A model generated the notes under the pieces. The model did no database searches. It was not told the DNA's origin and saw only the letters and a list, made by a program, of their open reading frames with translations. Below, in pieces: positions 50,322 through 62,522 of a stretch of DNA of 64,000 bases. A program made the translations under genes and the position numbers. The stretch lies in assembly GCA_037074615.1 (NCBI GenBank), contig CM073542.1, forward strand, positions 20,593,568 to 20,657,567. The letters run 5' to 3'. Source of the DNA: Leucaena leucocephala (Eukaryota; Streptophyta; Magnoliopsida; Fabales; Fabaceae). Each line of letters starts with the position of its first letter. Position 1 is the stretch's first letter.

Positions 50322-52490
50322 CAAATATAACAATAACAACAATAAGTATTATCCTATTAAATAGGATCAGTTACATGCATCATACGATACCATTGTACTC
50401 TATCGAAAACTAAATCCTTAGATAGATTACTAATCAGGAGATCCTGTTCAATGACTTCTTTGAGCGTTCTTTTTTGCCTTCATCTACTCCTTTTAACCGG
50501 TGTCCATACTATTTAATCCACCCTCTCCACCGGCGCATCCCTTGGCCTTCTTTGTACGTGTCAAAACCACCTAAGACGATTCTCTACTATTTTCTCTGCA
50601 ATAGGTGCCACTCCAACTCTTCCCCGTATATATTCATTATGAATCTTATATTTTCTTGTATGCCCACACATCTATCTCAACATCCTCATCTCAGCTACCC
50701 CAACTTTATGCTCTTGTTGTCCTTTTAAAGCCTAGCATTCACTTCCATAAAGCATTGCTGGTCTTATAGCAGTGCGATAAAACTTTCCTTTTACTTTATC
50801 TGGTACTTTCCGATCACATATAACCCCAATAGCCTTTCTCCATTTAAACCACCCTGCCTGAATTCTATTATTAATATCCTCCAAAATTTTACCGTCTTTC
50901 TGTATCATTGATCCCAAATATTTGAACTTATCTATTTACGGAATAACTTGATTTCCCAATCTGACCTCCAAATTACTTCTAACTTACCTCTTATCAAAAT
51001 TACAATGCATATATTCAGTCTTACTTCTACTCAGACGAAAACCCTTCGACTCTAAAGTACTTCTTCATAACTCAAGTTTAAAATTAATTTCTTCTCTTGA
51101 CTCCGCTACAAGAACTATATCATCCGCAAAAAGCATGCACTTGGGAATTTCTTCTTGAATAGGCTTAGTTAGAACATCTATTACTAGATTAAATAAATAA
51201 GGACTCAAGGCTGATCCCTGATGTAGATCAATCCTTATGGGAAAATCCTTTGTTTCGCCCCCAGATATTCTTACAGTAGTTGTTACCCCCTCATACATAT
51301 CTTTTATTGCCTTAATATATGCCATGCGTACACCTTTCTTTTTCAAAGCTTTCCAAAGCACCTCTCTTGGCACTCGATCATATGTTTTTTCTAAGTCAAT
51401 GAAGACCATATGTAAGTCTCTTCTTTTAGTCCGGTACCTTTCTATTAACTCCCTTAATAAATAAATCACCTCTATTGTAGACCTACTTTGCATGAAACCA
51501 CACTGATTCTCAGTAATATCAGTCTCTAATCTCAACCTGTGTTTAATTACTTTTTCTCACAACTTCATAGTGTGACTCATAAGCTTTATCCCCCTGTAGT
51601 GTGCACAATTTTAAATATCCCCTTTATTTTTGTAAATAGGAACTAAAGTACTTTTTCTCTATTCATCCGGCATTTTCTTAGAACTTAAGATCACATTAAA
51701 AAGTTTAGCAAGCCACACCACCCCCATTTCACCTAAACACTTCCAAACTTCAATAGGAATACCATCAGGTCCAACAGCTTTACCATTTTCCATTTTCTTA
51801 AGCGCCTCTTTAATCTCGTCAACACGGATCCTACGATAAAATGCCAAATTTGGTTCAACTTCTCCTGTTAAATCCTCTAGCTCATAACTCGACCCTCCTC
51901 CCTCGTCATTAAACAATTTGTAAAAATAAATCTCCCACCGTTCTTTAATATCATTATCTGTAACCAAAATATTGCCTTATTCATCTTTAATACATCGTAC
52001 TTGATCCAAATCCCTCGATTTCCTTTCCCTGTCTCTTGCAATCTTATAATTCTTTCGTTCTCCCGACTTTATCTCTAACTCCTTATAAAATTTCTCAAAC
52101 GCCTTAAAACAAGTTGCATTCACCGCCTTCTTAGTTTTCTTCTTAACTAAACGATAATTTTCCCAATTTTCAGTATTATTACATAAGTGTATAGCTTTGA
52201 AACAGTTTCTCTTGGATTTAACTTTCACTTGTACGTCCTCATTCCACCACCAAGTCTCTTTATCTTGTCAACCAAAATCTTTAGATTCTCCCAAAATTAC
52301 TTTAGCAACCGCGCGGACTTTCTCAGCCATTTCCTTCCACATGATATTAGCATTTTCCTGCGCCTCTCAAATCATTTCATTTAACATAGTTCTCTTAAAA
52401 GTTTCTCTCTTCTCCCCCTTTAGCTGTCACCACTTGACTCTCTTGTGTTTAAAACCTGTCGTCGTTTTTCCTTCCTACACTTAATATGCA
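50322..52490 (-). mobile_element. 5'-truncated RTE-type LINE (non-LTR retrotransposon)
   Basis: Read on the minus strand: the endonuclease-RT linker (TWWWNEDVQVKVKSKRNC, about 52260), then NGKAVGPDGIPIEVWK (about 51770). The RT core follows (ENQCGFMQSRSTIEVIYL, VFIDLEKTYDRVPREVLW, HQGSALSPYLFNLVID) with the active site FADD near 51120. The tail has GWFKWRKAIGVICDRKVP, AMLYGSEC and RLRWF*HVQRRPRDAP. It ends in a TTG/ATT-rich 3' tail near 50325. Frames are broken several times and the endonuclease domain is absent, so the copy is dead. The RT motifs resemble plant RTE rather than L1. Confidence 0.85.
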
Positions 52491-52499
52491 CGTCAAAGA

Positions 52500-53500
52500 C
52501 CACATATTTCTTATTTTTAAAATCAAATACACACAATATATATTTTTATTAAATACATATATCTTTTTATTATTAATAATTATATTTGAGATACTGTTAG
52601 ATATTAAATATCTATATCTTATGAAAATTTGAATTTGTCACAGGCTAATGAATTCTACTAAATATAAACCTTACTGGTTACTGGTTACATAATATGGTTT
52701 TAATGAACAAAATTATGGTTTGTTTCACTGTCCACTAAGCCACTAGTCTTCAATCAAGGCAGGTTTAGCGTTAGGGAATCTTTTTGCAAGCCTGGGCCGA
52801 CTTTAGCGGGTTTTGTCTTTCACTCTTCCTGCAACTCAACTTTTTCATTGCATTTGTAGCACAAAAAAAAAAACTTTTTTCTTGCATATTGCATGGCTTT
52901 TGCCTCCAATGCTCATGGGTCTCAATTCTCAAACAAATATATATTGTCTTTGATGTCGTTGTGTGTTTGCGTGTCATTTTTTTTAAATTCAGCTAGCATC
53001 TTTTAACTAATAATTAAAAATTAATTTTCTTAAAATATAAAAATCACTAAAATGATATTTACTTTTTTAATAAATATTTTTTTTATATATAACTTAATTC
53101 AAACTTATGATATATGTTTAAGGAACTCAGCTGTATGCCGAGTTCCCTTTTGAGACTGAATGCCGAGTTTTTTTTATTTTCGTGTCATTGTTTATAGTTG
53201 GGTTTTGCTACGCCATTTTATGTTTGGGTTATCATAGACCACTTGGGATTTTGTAAGGCCCATTTTCTATCCTCCCCGTTGCTTGGCTTTTTTTCTTTTG
53301 GGATTAAAAATGTAACTATCACCAACAGATTTAGATTGATTCTTCTTAATATAGAAAATCAATATTCAAAGTCCCATTAGGATAGGTGACTATAATTAGT
53401 CCCAGATAATTTTTTTGAATAAAATTACCTCCAATAGAAATATATTTATGCTTAGAATAAAAATAGTTAAAAGGTAATTTTATCTTAGAAGTTTGTATTT
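52500..53500. other. Gene-free segment
   Basis: AT-rich with short poly-T runs. A small local repeat (CTGTATGCCGAGTTCCC / TGAATGCCGAGTTTT) occurs at 53131-53170. No coding signal is seen. Confidence 0.4.
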
Positions 53501-53506
53501 AGGAAC

Positions 53507-54970
53507 ACTAGTTGCCCAATTATTTTTAGAGCAATATCACTCTAGAAGTTCATAAAATGTAACAATATCACTATGACTATTATCCAAAGTTAAATTTAAT
53601 TGTTAGTTGACTAATATGCTTATGTGATATGTCTTATGGCATCTACATTTTCTTTTATTTTCGGTTAAGGTATAAATTTGCTTAAAAGATTTCACTTCAA
53701 AATGCTGTGTATCCATAATTTTTTTTAGTTTAATATTACCTCAATTGTTATCCAAGTTTAATTTAAATATTAGTTTTACTAAATATACTGAACTGACTAG
53801 TCTACATGCCATTCACTTTATTTTTTTTAAATCAAAATTATAAATAAAAAAATTAAAAAATTCATTCCTCCAAGCTTATCGTTAATAGAGTACCACTATC
53901 GGGAGACAATAAATAAAATGCATTCCTCCAAATTTTGTTATTAACAGAGTACCCCTCTCAGGAGATCATACTTTATTTTAGAAATAACATATGTTATTTT
54001 TCAAGAGATTGTCAAAGTATGGTCTAATAAAAGCGATATTTTGATAAAAATAGAGTTTGGAGGGATGCCATTTTTTTTAATTTTTTTTCTTGTTTATAAA
54101 TATAACTTAGGAAAGAGTATGAAGTGGATGACAGGTGTAATTATTAACTTAACATATTTAATCAAACTAACAATCAAACTGAACCTGGATAATGGTTAAA
54201 AATTATAAAATAATACTATATTCATATGTATTCAAGAATTAAATAATATACATAATTTATTAAGAATAAGGCAACAAAAAGATATTAATTAAAATTTTAA
54301 AATTTATGGCATATAAAAAAAGTATTGAAGTCTAAATACTTTACAATTATAACTTTGCATAAATCTCCCCAAAATTAACAAAGATGAAGCATCTGAAAAA
54401 AAAAATATGACAATTACCACAGTTTAAAAAAACAAAGAAAGAAATTAATTTTGTTATAAATTTTAAAGGATGCAATTACCTACTTGACTATTTATATTTG
54501 TAAAATTACCTTTTAATCACTAGTATTCATCATATTTATTCTATGTGAAATACTATAATTTAAAAATTTTGATATATAAAAAAGTAATCAACTGGGTAGG
54601 GTAGCAACCCCTGCCCGAATATTAATCTTGCCCGAAATTGCTCATTTTACATTAGGCCACTTTTTATCGGGTTGGGTAGGGCATATTTTATGAGGGCTCG
54701 GGAGGGCTCTGGGCTTCTTGCACAGCCCTAGTCAAGGGATATTGAACAAAAAAAAGTCAGATACTTAAAGCTTATAAGTAAAAACTTCCAATACAAATTT
54801 ATACCTTAACCCAAAATAAAAGATAATGTGGATATCACGTGGCACACTATGTCAGCATATTAGTCAATTAATAGTCAAATTTAACTTTATATAATAGTCA
54901 GAGTGACATTGCTATGAGTTATGAACTTTCATAGTGATATTGCTCTAAAAAAAACTTTTGGACAACTAGT
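53507..54970. mobile_element. Nested foldback element (three tiers of inverted repeats)
   Basis: The outer arm 53507-53680 (ACTAGTTGCCCAA, AGAGCAATATCACTCTAGAA, GTTGACTAATATGCTTATG) is complementary to 54795-54970 (GCATATTAGTCAATTAATAG, AGTGATATTGCTCT, GACAACTAGT). A middle pair is 53747-53826 with 54119-54197 (CCAAGTTTAATTT / CAAACTGAACCTGG). An inner pair is about 53862 or 53920 (CATTCCTCCAA) with 54055 (TTTGGAGGGATG). Near the centre is a perfect 18-bp palindrome, AAATAACATATGTTATTT (53982-53999). The left inner block is itself a 58-bp tandem repeat. No ORF is present. Confidence 0.75.
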
Positions 54971-55357
54971 ATTGATAGGTGAAAACTTTTAAGGTGTACT
55001 TATAATTTCACCCATCAATTATTTAAAATAATATAATTTCATATATCTTTTAAGAATATTCAAGTTTTAACTGTTAAAATGCTAATTCAACATAAATGTG
55101 ACCAAAAAATCTGAGTTGGCAATATGATAAGGCATATGATGTAGTGTTTTTGCAATTGGAATATTTCTATTTTGTTAAAAAAGCAGGGATTTTTTATTAT
55201 CTCTGAGTATCTTCTTTTTATCGATGAAAACATCGCATCCAGTAACTGGAAAAAAAATCACATTAAGGAATTGGTCTCTCCCATAGCTTTCTGGTGTGTT
55301 GATATTGAATGTTCCATGCTTGGGGTTCGAGACTTGGTACCTCCCTTCCTTCATCCC

Positions 55358-58092
55358 TGCTGACAAAATATGTAAAAACATAAAGTTTATAGTTCAAATT
55401 GCTTCTAATGATAATGTGTAAGAGATATTTCTCAACCTTTCAGTAAATTAGGAGATGACACTCTCTAAAATTAAGCGAACTCTTTCTATAAAAATACAGG
55501 GTAATATAATTGGTAGAAAATAAAAGTAATCCAAAAAAATTAGTGTATCATTTTCTATATATTTCTCCTTCATCAAGAAGCTCATTTTATAGAATGTAGA
55601 ATGACACAGAAATATGTCTTTTACACATATATCCCTTAAATTCAAGAGTTATGTTAAAAAGACACTTCTTTTTTCAAAATACACTTTTACAACCAAGAGT
55701 TATATTAGAAAGACGTTTCTTTATTTGACACACCATTTCATAATATTTAAAAAAAATTCAACAATCCCCCACATGTGTCAAAGAAATACCATTAGATGAG
55801 TTATATTCATGGACATAATCATTGTATTCAGTAGTCATTTGGACTATGAACTAAACCTAGACTGATAATACTCAATATACAGAGATGCCAATGGTCCTAT
55901 GGACTATGACCCGACACCTCTTGAATGTATTTCAGAGGTACTAATAGCCAGATTATACCCTCCATATTTTCACTGTTTACCACGCGGTTTTGTGCATTAG
56001 GCGGCCATGCGTGTGTCCAGTTTTTAATGAATGTTTTAGAGATTTTGCTATGATTTCATAGGAATGGCCTACAACCCTCATTCATAAAAGTGACTTCTTC
56101 AAATGTATCTACATATAATACATCATCCCATGGGATTTAAAATTATTAAGAGCTTTGCTCACCCTCCTTTATAAAATATAACACTTTCTTATCCATCATA
56201 AGAAAGGACCAATAATAATATTTTAGTCATAGCAGAACTAACGAACGACTTGTTTTTACCTATTGAACCTTTTTCATGAGATCACCAATTACTATCAAAT
56301 TTATTTTAGTCCTATTCCCCTTGATATCTTAACAATTTATTTCTTCCCAGCGGTTTTATTAATGGATCTAAGAGGTCTATTTTTTACCTTATCAAAATCT
56401 ATTGAGATAACTCCATAATTTAAGTTTTAAACATACTTATTCTCATAGTATCTCAAACAATTATACTATTTTTCTCTTAACAATGTTAATTGCCATTTGA
56501 CAATTATAATTCATCAATATTAAGTGTTACACATCTTTGTTCTCTTTAACAAAGATTATTGCCATTTGGTAAACACAATTTATCAAGACTAATTAACAAT
56601 AAATTTACAATAGAATTTGAGATCCAGTTCGCATCACTGTATCTTTCTAATACATCAAGAAATCCACTATAATATATATCATAATTCATTGTGCTTTTAA
56701 AATATCTCAAATAACCTTATTAGAGCATCCCAATATTTACTGCTTGGATAATCGTTATATCTGCTTAATCTATATAGTAATAAACTCAAGATAAATCATC
56801 ATTTAATATCCGTATATTTTAATACAATAGAAATTCACCATACATGATACCAACAATTATGGTAACCTCAAATATTTCATTCTCCTCTTGAGATTAAACT
56901 TTTATGTGTCTATGCTCAATCATCAACATAGTATATGCTATATCATAAGAATTAATAATAAAATTCTCATAATTTGTGCATAAATATATTGAGTAAACAA
57001 AACTCTCAAATAATGTGTTATCATCATAAGAAATAATAATACTATAGTTCTTAAAACCAAACTTTAAAATACTTTTGAAAATGATATATTCTTTTATGAT
57101 TTCAATACTTAAAAACATATTTAATCTATGCTTTCAAATTCAAATTTAAAGTAGCATAATATTACAACATGTTATCCACATTTAAAAAATTTAATATGCA
57201 TTCACATCATATATATTTATGCTAAGATAAATATATACCCACAAATAATAATATCATAAAAATTAAATATATTTATCTCTCAAATAGATAAATAATTAAA
57301 TTTTTATACTTATATTATAATGCTTATTTTAAGGAACATAAAGTTTACTAATAATAAAATTTATTGTCAGCAATAAATAATAAAGCCCCCACTTAATTAA
57401 TTTTTAATTACAACTTATTAACTTTACAATTATAAAATGAAGCTAACAGACAAATAATTTATAAATTAAACCTTACAAGACAGTTAAGAACCATAGGGTA
57501 CAACGGTAATATGGCAGGAAGCACTCAATCAAAACCCTCAAATCCACTATATAACTTTTCGTAAGGAGAGAAGGTTTAACAGTTACAAGAAGTTGATTAA
57601 AATAGAGAGACTTGACAAGTTAATCAAAAAGGATCTTCAAAGAATACCTTTGGTATAAGCAAACATTATGTGACCAGAATGATAGGAAGAACTTATGCAG
57701 CCAACGACGACACTGTTCTCCAACATAAACTCAGAAACCATATTCCAAAAGAAATCAAGTAATGAGTTATGAAAGTTGAGAATATAACTTGTCTCATCCA
57801 GTCTTCAGAATCAAACGATAACACGAAGCACAAGGAAGAACTTCTATCGTGGGCCATTGAGATGCAAACAATATTGCAGAACGATATGGGAAAGTCGGTT
57901 CTTGAAGAATAGATTTGCTCTTCCACTTTCTTATGTCCTGATTAGCACAATTCACAAAGGTGAACAACTTCTTTTTCTCGGTGATTTCTCTCTTTATTGG
58001 TGACAATGAATTCCAACCTATGACCTTTGCGATCTCATCAAATTTCAATAGGATTCATTTACAAAATTTTCGGGGCAATATTTTTTAAGCTT
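55358..58092 (-). mobile_element. Suspected degraded LTR retrotransposon inside the long-TIR element
   Basis: On the minus strand GTGGGGGAT (55765-55773) directly precedes TGTTGAATT, a typical polypurine-tract/LTR junction. The LTR would run 55763-55358 and end TTTTGTCAGCA. A matching end (TTTTTACAGATTTTATCAACA) lies at 58092-58112 and agrees for some 55 bp. The 5' LTR beyond that is lost. The frame 58048-57794 (MKFDEIAKVIGWNSLSP) could be a leftover coding start. No primer site was confirmed. Confidence 0.35.
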
Positions 58093-58196
58093 GTTGATAA
58101 AATCTGTAAAAATATAAAATATATAGTTTAAGTCACATACAAAAATACTATTCTATTATATACAGTCCTAGAACCTTTTTTCATAATATATATATA

Positions 58197-58398
58197 TATA
58201 TGTCAAATGACATGTTGGGTAGAAATGTGAGGGATATATAAACTCATTTTAACTTTTTTATTTATTATTTATGTATGTTATTACATTCAATATTAAATTT
58301 ATTTTTCTATTATATACAGCCAAATAAATTATAAAAAAGTCAGGATGAGTTTATATCTCTCTCCCTTCTCTCTCCATCATGTCATATGATATGTATTT
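58197..58398. mobile_element. Small MITE with about 60-bp inverted repeats
   Basis: Left arm 58200-58262 (ATGTCAAATGACATGTTGGG, GGATATATAAACTCATTTTA) pairs with the complement of 58330-58392 (GATGAGTTTATATCTCTCTC, CATCATGTCATATGATATG). It is AT-rich, has no ORF, and lies within the long-TIR element, so it is nested. Confidence 0.6.
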
Positions 58399-58989
58399 TT
58401 TTTTAATAAAAAAGTTCTCAAACTACATAGACTTGAGGGGGTGCAGAGAAAAAATAATAGGGATAAAAAAAGTAAAGAAGAGATATAAAAGATTGGGAAA
58501 AAATACGAATAAGAGGATCTATTTCCAACGAAGAAGATAGGTCCGGCCACTCTTCCGTTTGTCTTAGTAATGTCCGTCATTTCCATTTCATTATTTTTTT
58601 AAATTTAAATTTTATAAAAAAGTCCAGGTGAAGCTGATTTTTTCATTGATAAAAAGAATATATTCGGAGATGATAAGAAAACTTGCTTTTAACAAAATAG
58701 AAATATTCCAATCACAAAAATACCACATCATGTGCCCTGTCATATTGTCAACTCAGATTTTTTGTCAAAACTTTACTGAGTAAGAACTTTAACAATCAAA
58801 CCCACGTTAAAGGTAGATTGATGAGATTATACTATCTTAAATATATGAATGGTAAAATTATTAAAAATATTATAAAGATTATAAAGATTAAAACTAAAAT
58901 AAAAAAAAGGTGATAAATCGGATGGAGGTTTTTACATGGACAATTTCATCCTATATTTTGATAATGAGTATATATTATTTTTAATTTTT

Positions 58990-59862
58990 AATATAAGATA
59001 TACTCAATTAATTTATATATATTAAAAAATTAATTAAATTAATTATTTATAATAATTGAGTATTAATTTTTTTTAAAATATCATCTTCTATCATATATAT
59101 ATATATATTTAAACTATATTTGATAGTAGTCTTTTTAATATATATATATATATAACTATATAAAAATAGTTTAAAAATAAATTTATAATTTTAAGAAATA
59201 AAGTAGATTAAAATATTATATTTAATATTAAAATAAATTTTATATTTATTTTCTATATTTATCACTTATGATTTTGAGATTCCCAAATATGTGAAACACG
59301 TTTTCACTCTGGAATTTTCAACTCCTCTCTGGATCTTTTCCTAGTGGAGAAAACGCTCAACGAAAAGGAAAGAACGTGGTTCATGCACAGTGAAAAAAGG
59401 GCCTCCAAGTCAAAATGCACCTTGACAATAATATAAAATATATCCTTAATTAATTTTAATAAATTAAAAAAATTAATTAAATTAGTTATCTATAATAATT
59501 ATATATTATTTTTTTTAAAATATTTTCTTTTATTATATGTATTTGAACTACTATTCCTTAATATATATAATTATATATGAATATTTTTAAAAAAATTATA
59601 ATCTTAAAAAATAAAATTGATTAAAATTTTATATTTAATATTAATATGGATTCTTTATTTAATATTTAACTCTAGGAAGGACTATCTTTTTCTTGGGATT
59701 TTGAGATTCCCACACGTGAAACAAGTTTCACTCTGGAATTTTCAACTCCTCTCTGGGTCTTTTCCTAGGGGGGGAAACGCTCCACTATAAAGAAAGAAAC
59801 AGCGTTCATGCATAAATGAAAAAAAGGTCTCCAAGTCAAAAAGGAACTTGTTAAATTGACTT
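58990..59862 (+). repeat. Tandem duplication of about 424 bp (two units)
   Basis: Unit A (about 58990-59430) and unit B (about 59431-59862) share order and wording across their length. The best shared core is TTCACTCTGGAATTTTCAAC then TCCTCTCTGG, at about 59302 and 59726, flanked by GATTTTGAGATTCCCA and CTCCAAGTCAAAA in both. The GC-richer 130-bp core is better conserved than the AT-rich rest. Confidence 0.8.
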
Positions 59863-60499
59863 ATGCTGTTCATCATAAAAAGTATAATTAAAAAAATGAG
59901 TTCACCCGAAAAAGATATCATTGTCTAACAAAAGAATTACTCACCTTGATGCATTTATTATTATTTTTTAAATTACTCTTATAGTTAGATCATAACTTAT
60001 ATTGATAATACTTTATATAAATAATTAAAAAATGGAGTATTTAAAAAATTGGCACACATTTTTAATAAAAATTTATTTATTTAATTTTTTAATAGGTGTA
60101 AATTATTTTTAAGAAAATAACCAAATTACATTATATGAGAAACTTAAAGTAGAAGTATATAGAGTTAGTCATACCAAAAGCACGGACTTTCAGTGATTAT
60201 TACAGCAATGCTTATCATTGCCTACCGTGTTAAAATACTGTTTTAATATTCTATATTTAAAATTTTCAATTCAAACTTTTTAAATAATAATTTTTTTTAC
60301 AAAAACTAACCGTTATTTTTATTTTAAATTCTGAACAAATTAAAATATTTTTAAAAAAACTAAAAATAGAAAAACATAAATCTAGATTATTTAGATTAGA
60401 TCTAGATTGTTAAAATTTAATGCCAAAATTAAGTATTAGATTACCTAAAAACTATAGATTTATAAGGATTTTTAGCCTAAACTTTAATTTAAATTTTTT

Positions 60500-61140
60500 T
60501 AAAATAAAAAGTCATATTTGTTCATGAGTATTTTTAAACTAAATTATAGTTGAAAACTATAGTTTCAAATAAGTTTATAAGAATAACTTTTGAAGAAAAA
60601 AAGGGTTTATGGGCATCATTAGACCATTTTACCCCCTATTTTTCTAACATACTCTCTTTTCTTATCTTTCCTCTCTCTTCTTTTGTAGTAAAAAGTTTCT
60701 CAGCCGATGAAATATAGTAGATCTCCAATGAAGGCTTCCATCGTCTGTCATACGTTGGTGCTTCAGTTTTCTATCATATATCGTCTATCATCCCTTAGTA
60801 TTTCATTCGTCTATTGGTGCTTTTGTTGACCGTAAGAAGGAAGCCTAAAATTTCATAAGGGAAAAACGAGAAGAAAATGAATAGTAAAAAAAGAAAATAA
60901 GATAGGACATGCTGATAACAGTTATCGGCGATTACTTATATATATATTTTATCTCATACATTTTTTAATAATTTACTAATGACAAAAGTCTTTCTAGTAA
61001 TAACAATCTAAACAATCATTTTTTAAACTTAAATTTTTCTATAAACTCTTTTTTAGAAGAATTTATCTAAAAATATTTTAAAAATATTTTTTTTATAAAA
61101 TCTTCTATATAAAAAGCTATTTAAAATGGGTCCTAAGTTT
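60500..61140. mobile_element. MITE-like element, family M, long copy (inverted relative to 48.7 kb)
   Basis: The right half contains ATTTACTAATGACAAAAGTC then TTTCTAGTAATAACAATCTA, the complement of the left part of the 48.7 kb copy. The left half has GTCATATTTGTTCATGAG, matching the complement of that copy's right part. The interior 60650-60900 is GC-richer (CATCGTCTGTCATACGTTGG). Confidence 0.55.
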
Positions 61141-62177
61141 CACAAGAGACAAGTATACACTAAACACCAACTAATAAAAAAAATCTTAAGGCACAGAGAA
61201 TCAAATCAATAGCTAAAAGGATTTATAAATAGAAAACATAATCCTATAATAGAATCAAATCAATGCCCTCCAAAGCAACTCCATAAAAGTGGCCAAAGTA
61301 TTACTTTTGTTATCAACACCAACGTATTACTTATTAACAATCTAATCATATGTATATTTATTGCATAAAACTTATTGAACAAATCCTACTTGTAATTTAT
61401 TATAAATTTTATATTAATATAATCAATTTAAAAACACTGTCAAATGTCAATCAAGTTAAAAGGGGTATAATAATATTTTATTTGTCAAGAAAAAGTTTGT
61501 TTTTGGGTTTACTCAGTCACATCCATCTTTATTTAAAACATTAAAAAAAATCTTTACAAATGTGGCAATTCTATTGATTGAAGGCTCCATTTCTTTTTTT
61601 TTTTTTTTTTTTTGAATTTCTTGGCCACATAGCATCTAAGAAAGATTTTTCTTTAGAAACATATAAAACGAGGAGTTCTGATATTTTGTAGTAAATAGTT
61701 TATTACAGCTAACTAAAAACTAATGATGATTAGGTATACCTGGAAGGCAATACTACCATTAAATAAAGTTCAGGGTTTAAACACCATATATAAAAAAACA
61801 GAAAATATTATTATGTTTGTAAATAAATAAAATCCTCTTTATTTTCTTTTAAATTGTAAATTTTAATAAAAATTTTTATTTTATTTATTTGTCATCTCTA
61901 AAATTTAACGCGGCGTCAATTACAATTGTTGTAGCTATACTCTTTTCTTTACTCACTTTAATCACGGTGAGAATAGATAAAACAAATTTAGGACTTATTT
62001 ATATCAATTAAAACTAATTAAATATTCCCTCATTCTTAAATACAATAACTTATAGAATTGTTTGTTTTAATTTAAAATGTAATACTTTAATTTATTTTAT
62101 TTTATAAATTTATAATTATTTTATAAACTCTCCTGTTTTGATTGATATATTATAAGGATCTTTTATCAAGTGAATAG

Positions 62178-62522
62178 TTTCTAGGGCATATTTGATTTAG
62201 CTTTTAAAAACAAATAATTTAAAAATAATTTTGGAAGAAAAGTTATCCTAAATAAATAATTATTTAGATAGTTATTAACGTAATAACTTTTTAATAGGTA
62301 AATTACTAGATAGGGTATATGGTAAAATAATAGAGAAAAAAATAGAAATAAAGTAGTCATTATACAATCTAAATTTTATCATCAGAAATTATTCTCACGA
62401 ACTTATCTAAAATTATTATTTTAAATTATAATTTAGTATAGAAATATTTTTAGATATTTGATGATTATTTATTTAAGTTTTTATTCAAATCATAGGTTAG
62501 GTTATAACCAAATATGCATAAA
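62178..62522. mobile_element. MITE-like element, family M, short copy
   Basis: Ends GGGCATATTTGATTTAGC and GGTTATAACCAAATATGC form short inverted repeats. In between are GTAAATTACTAGATAGGGT and ACGAACTTATCTAAAATTAT, shared with the longer copies. It is about 345 bp with no GC-richer interior. Confidence 0.55.

Larger units (their letters stand above)
55063..58810. mobile_element. DNA-transposon-like element with about 190-bp terminal inverted repeats
   Basis: 55063-55250 pairs with the complement of 58622-58805. The best block is 26 bp perfect: 55155-55180 against 58687-58712 (ATTGGAATATTTCTATTTTG and six more bases). Flanking phrases also match (AAAAATCTGAGTTGGCAATATG / CATATTGTCAACTCAGATTTTT). 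Long arms suggest a Mutator-like or foldback type. No transposase frame was recognised; the interior holds LTR-like sequence and a MITE. Confidence 0.65.

Noticed and set aside
55614..57926. Several short frames between 55 and 58 kb as genes
   Set aside because: Composition is as expected from AT-rich DNA and the region lies inside transposable elements; no domain is recognised beyond the doubtful start at 58048.
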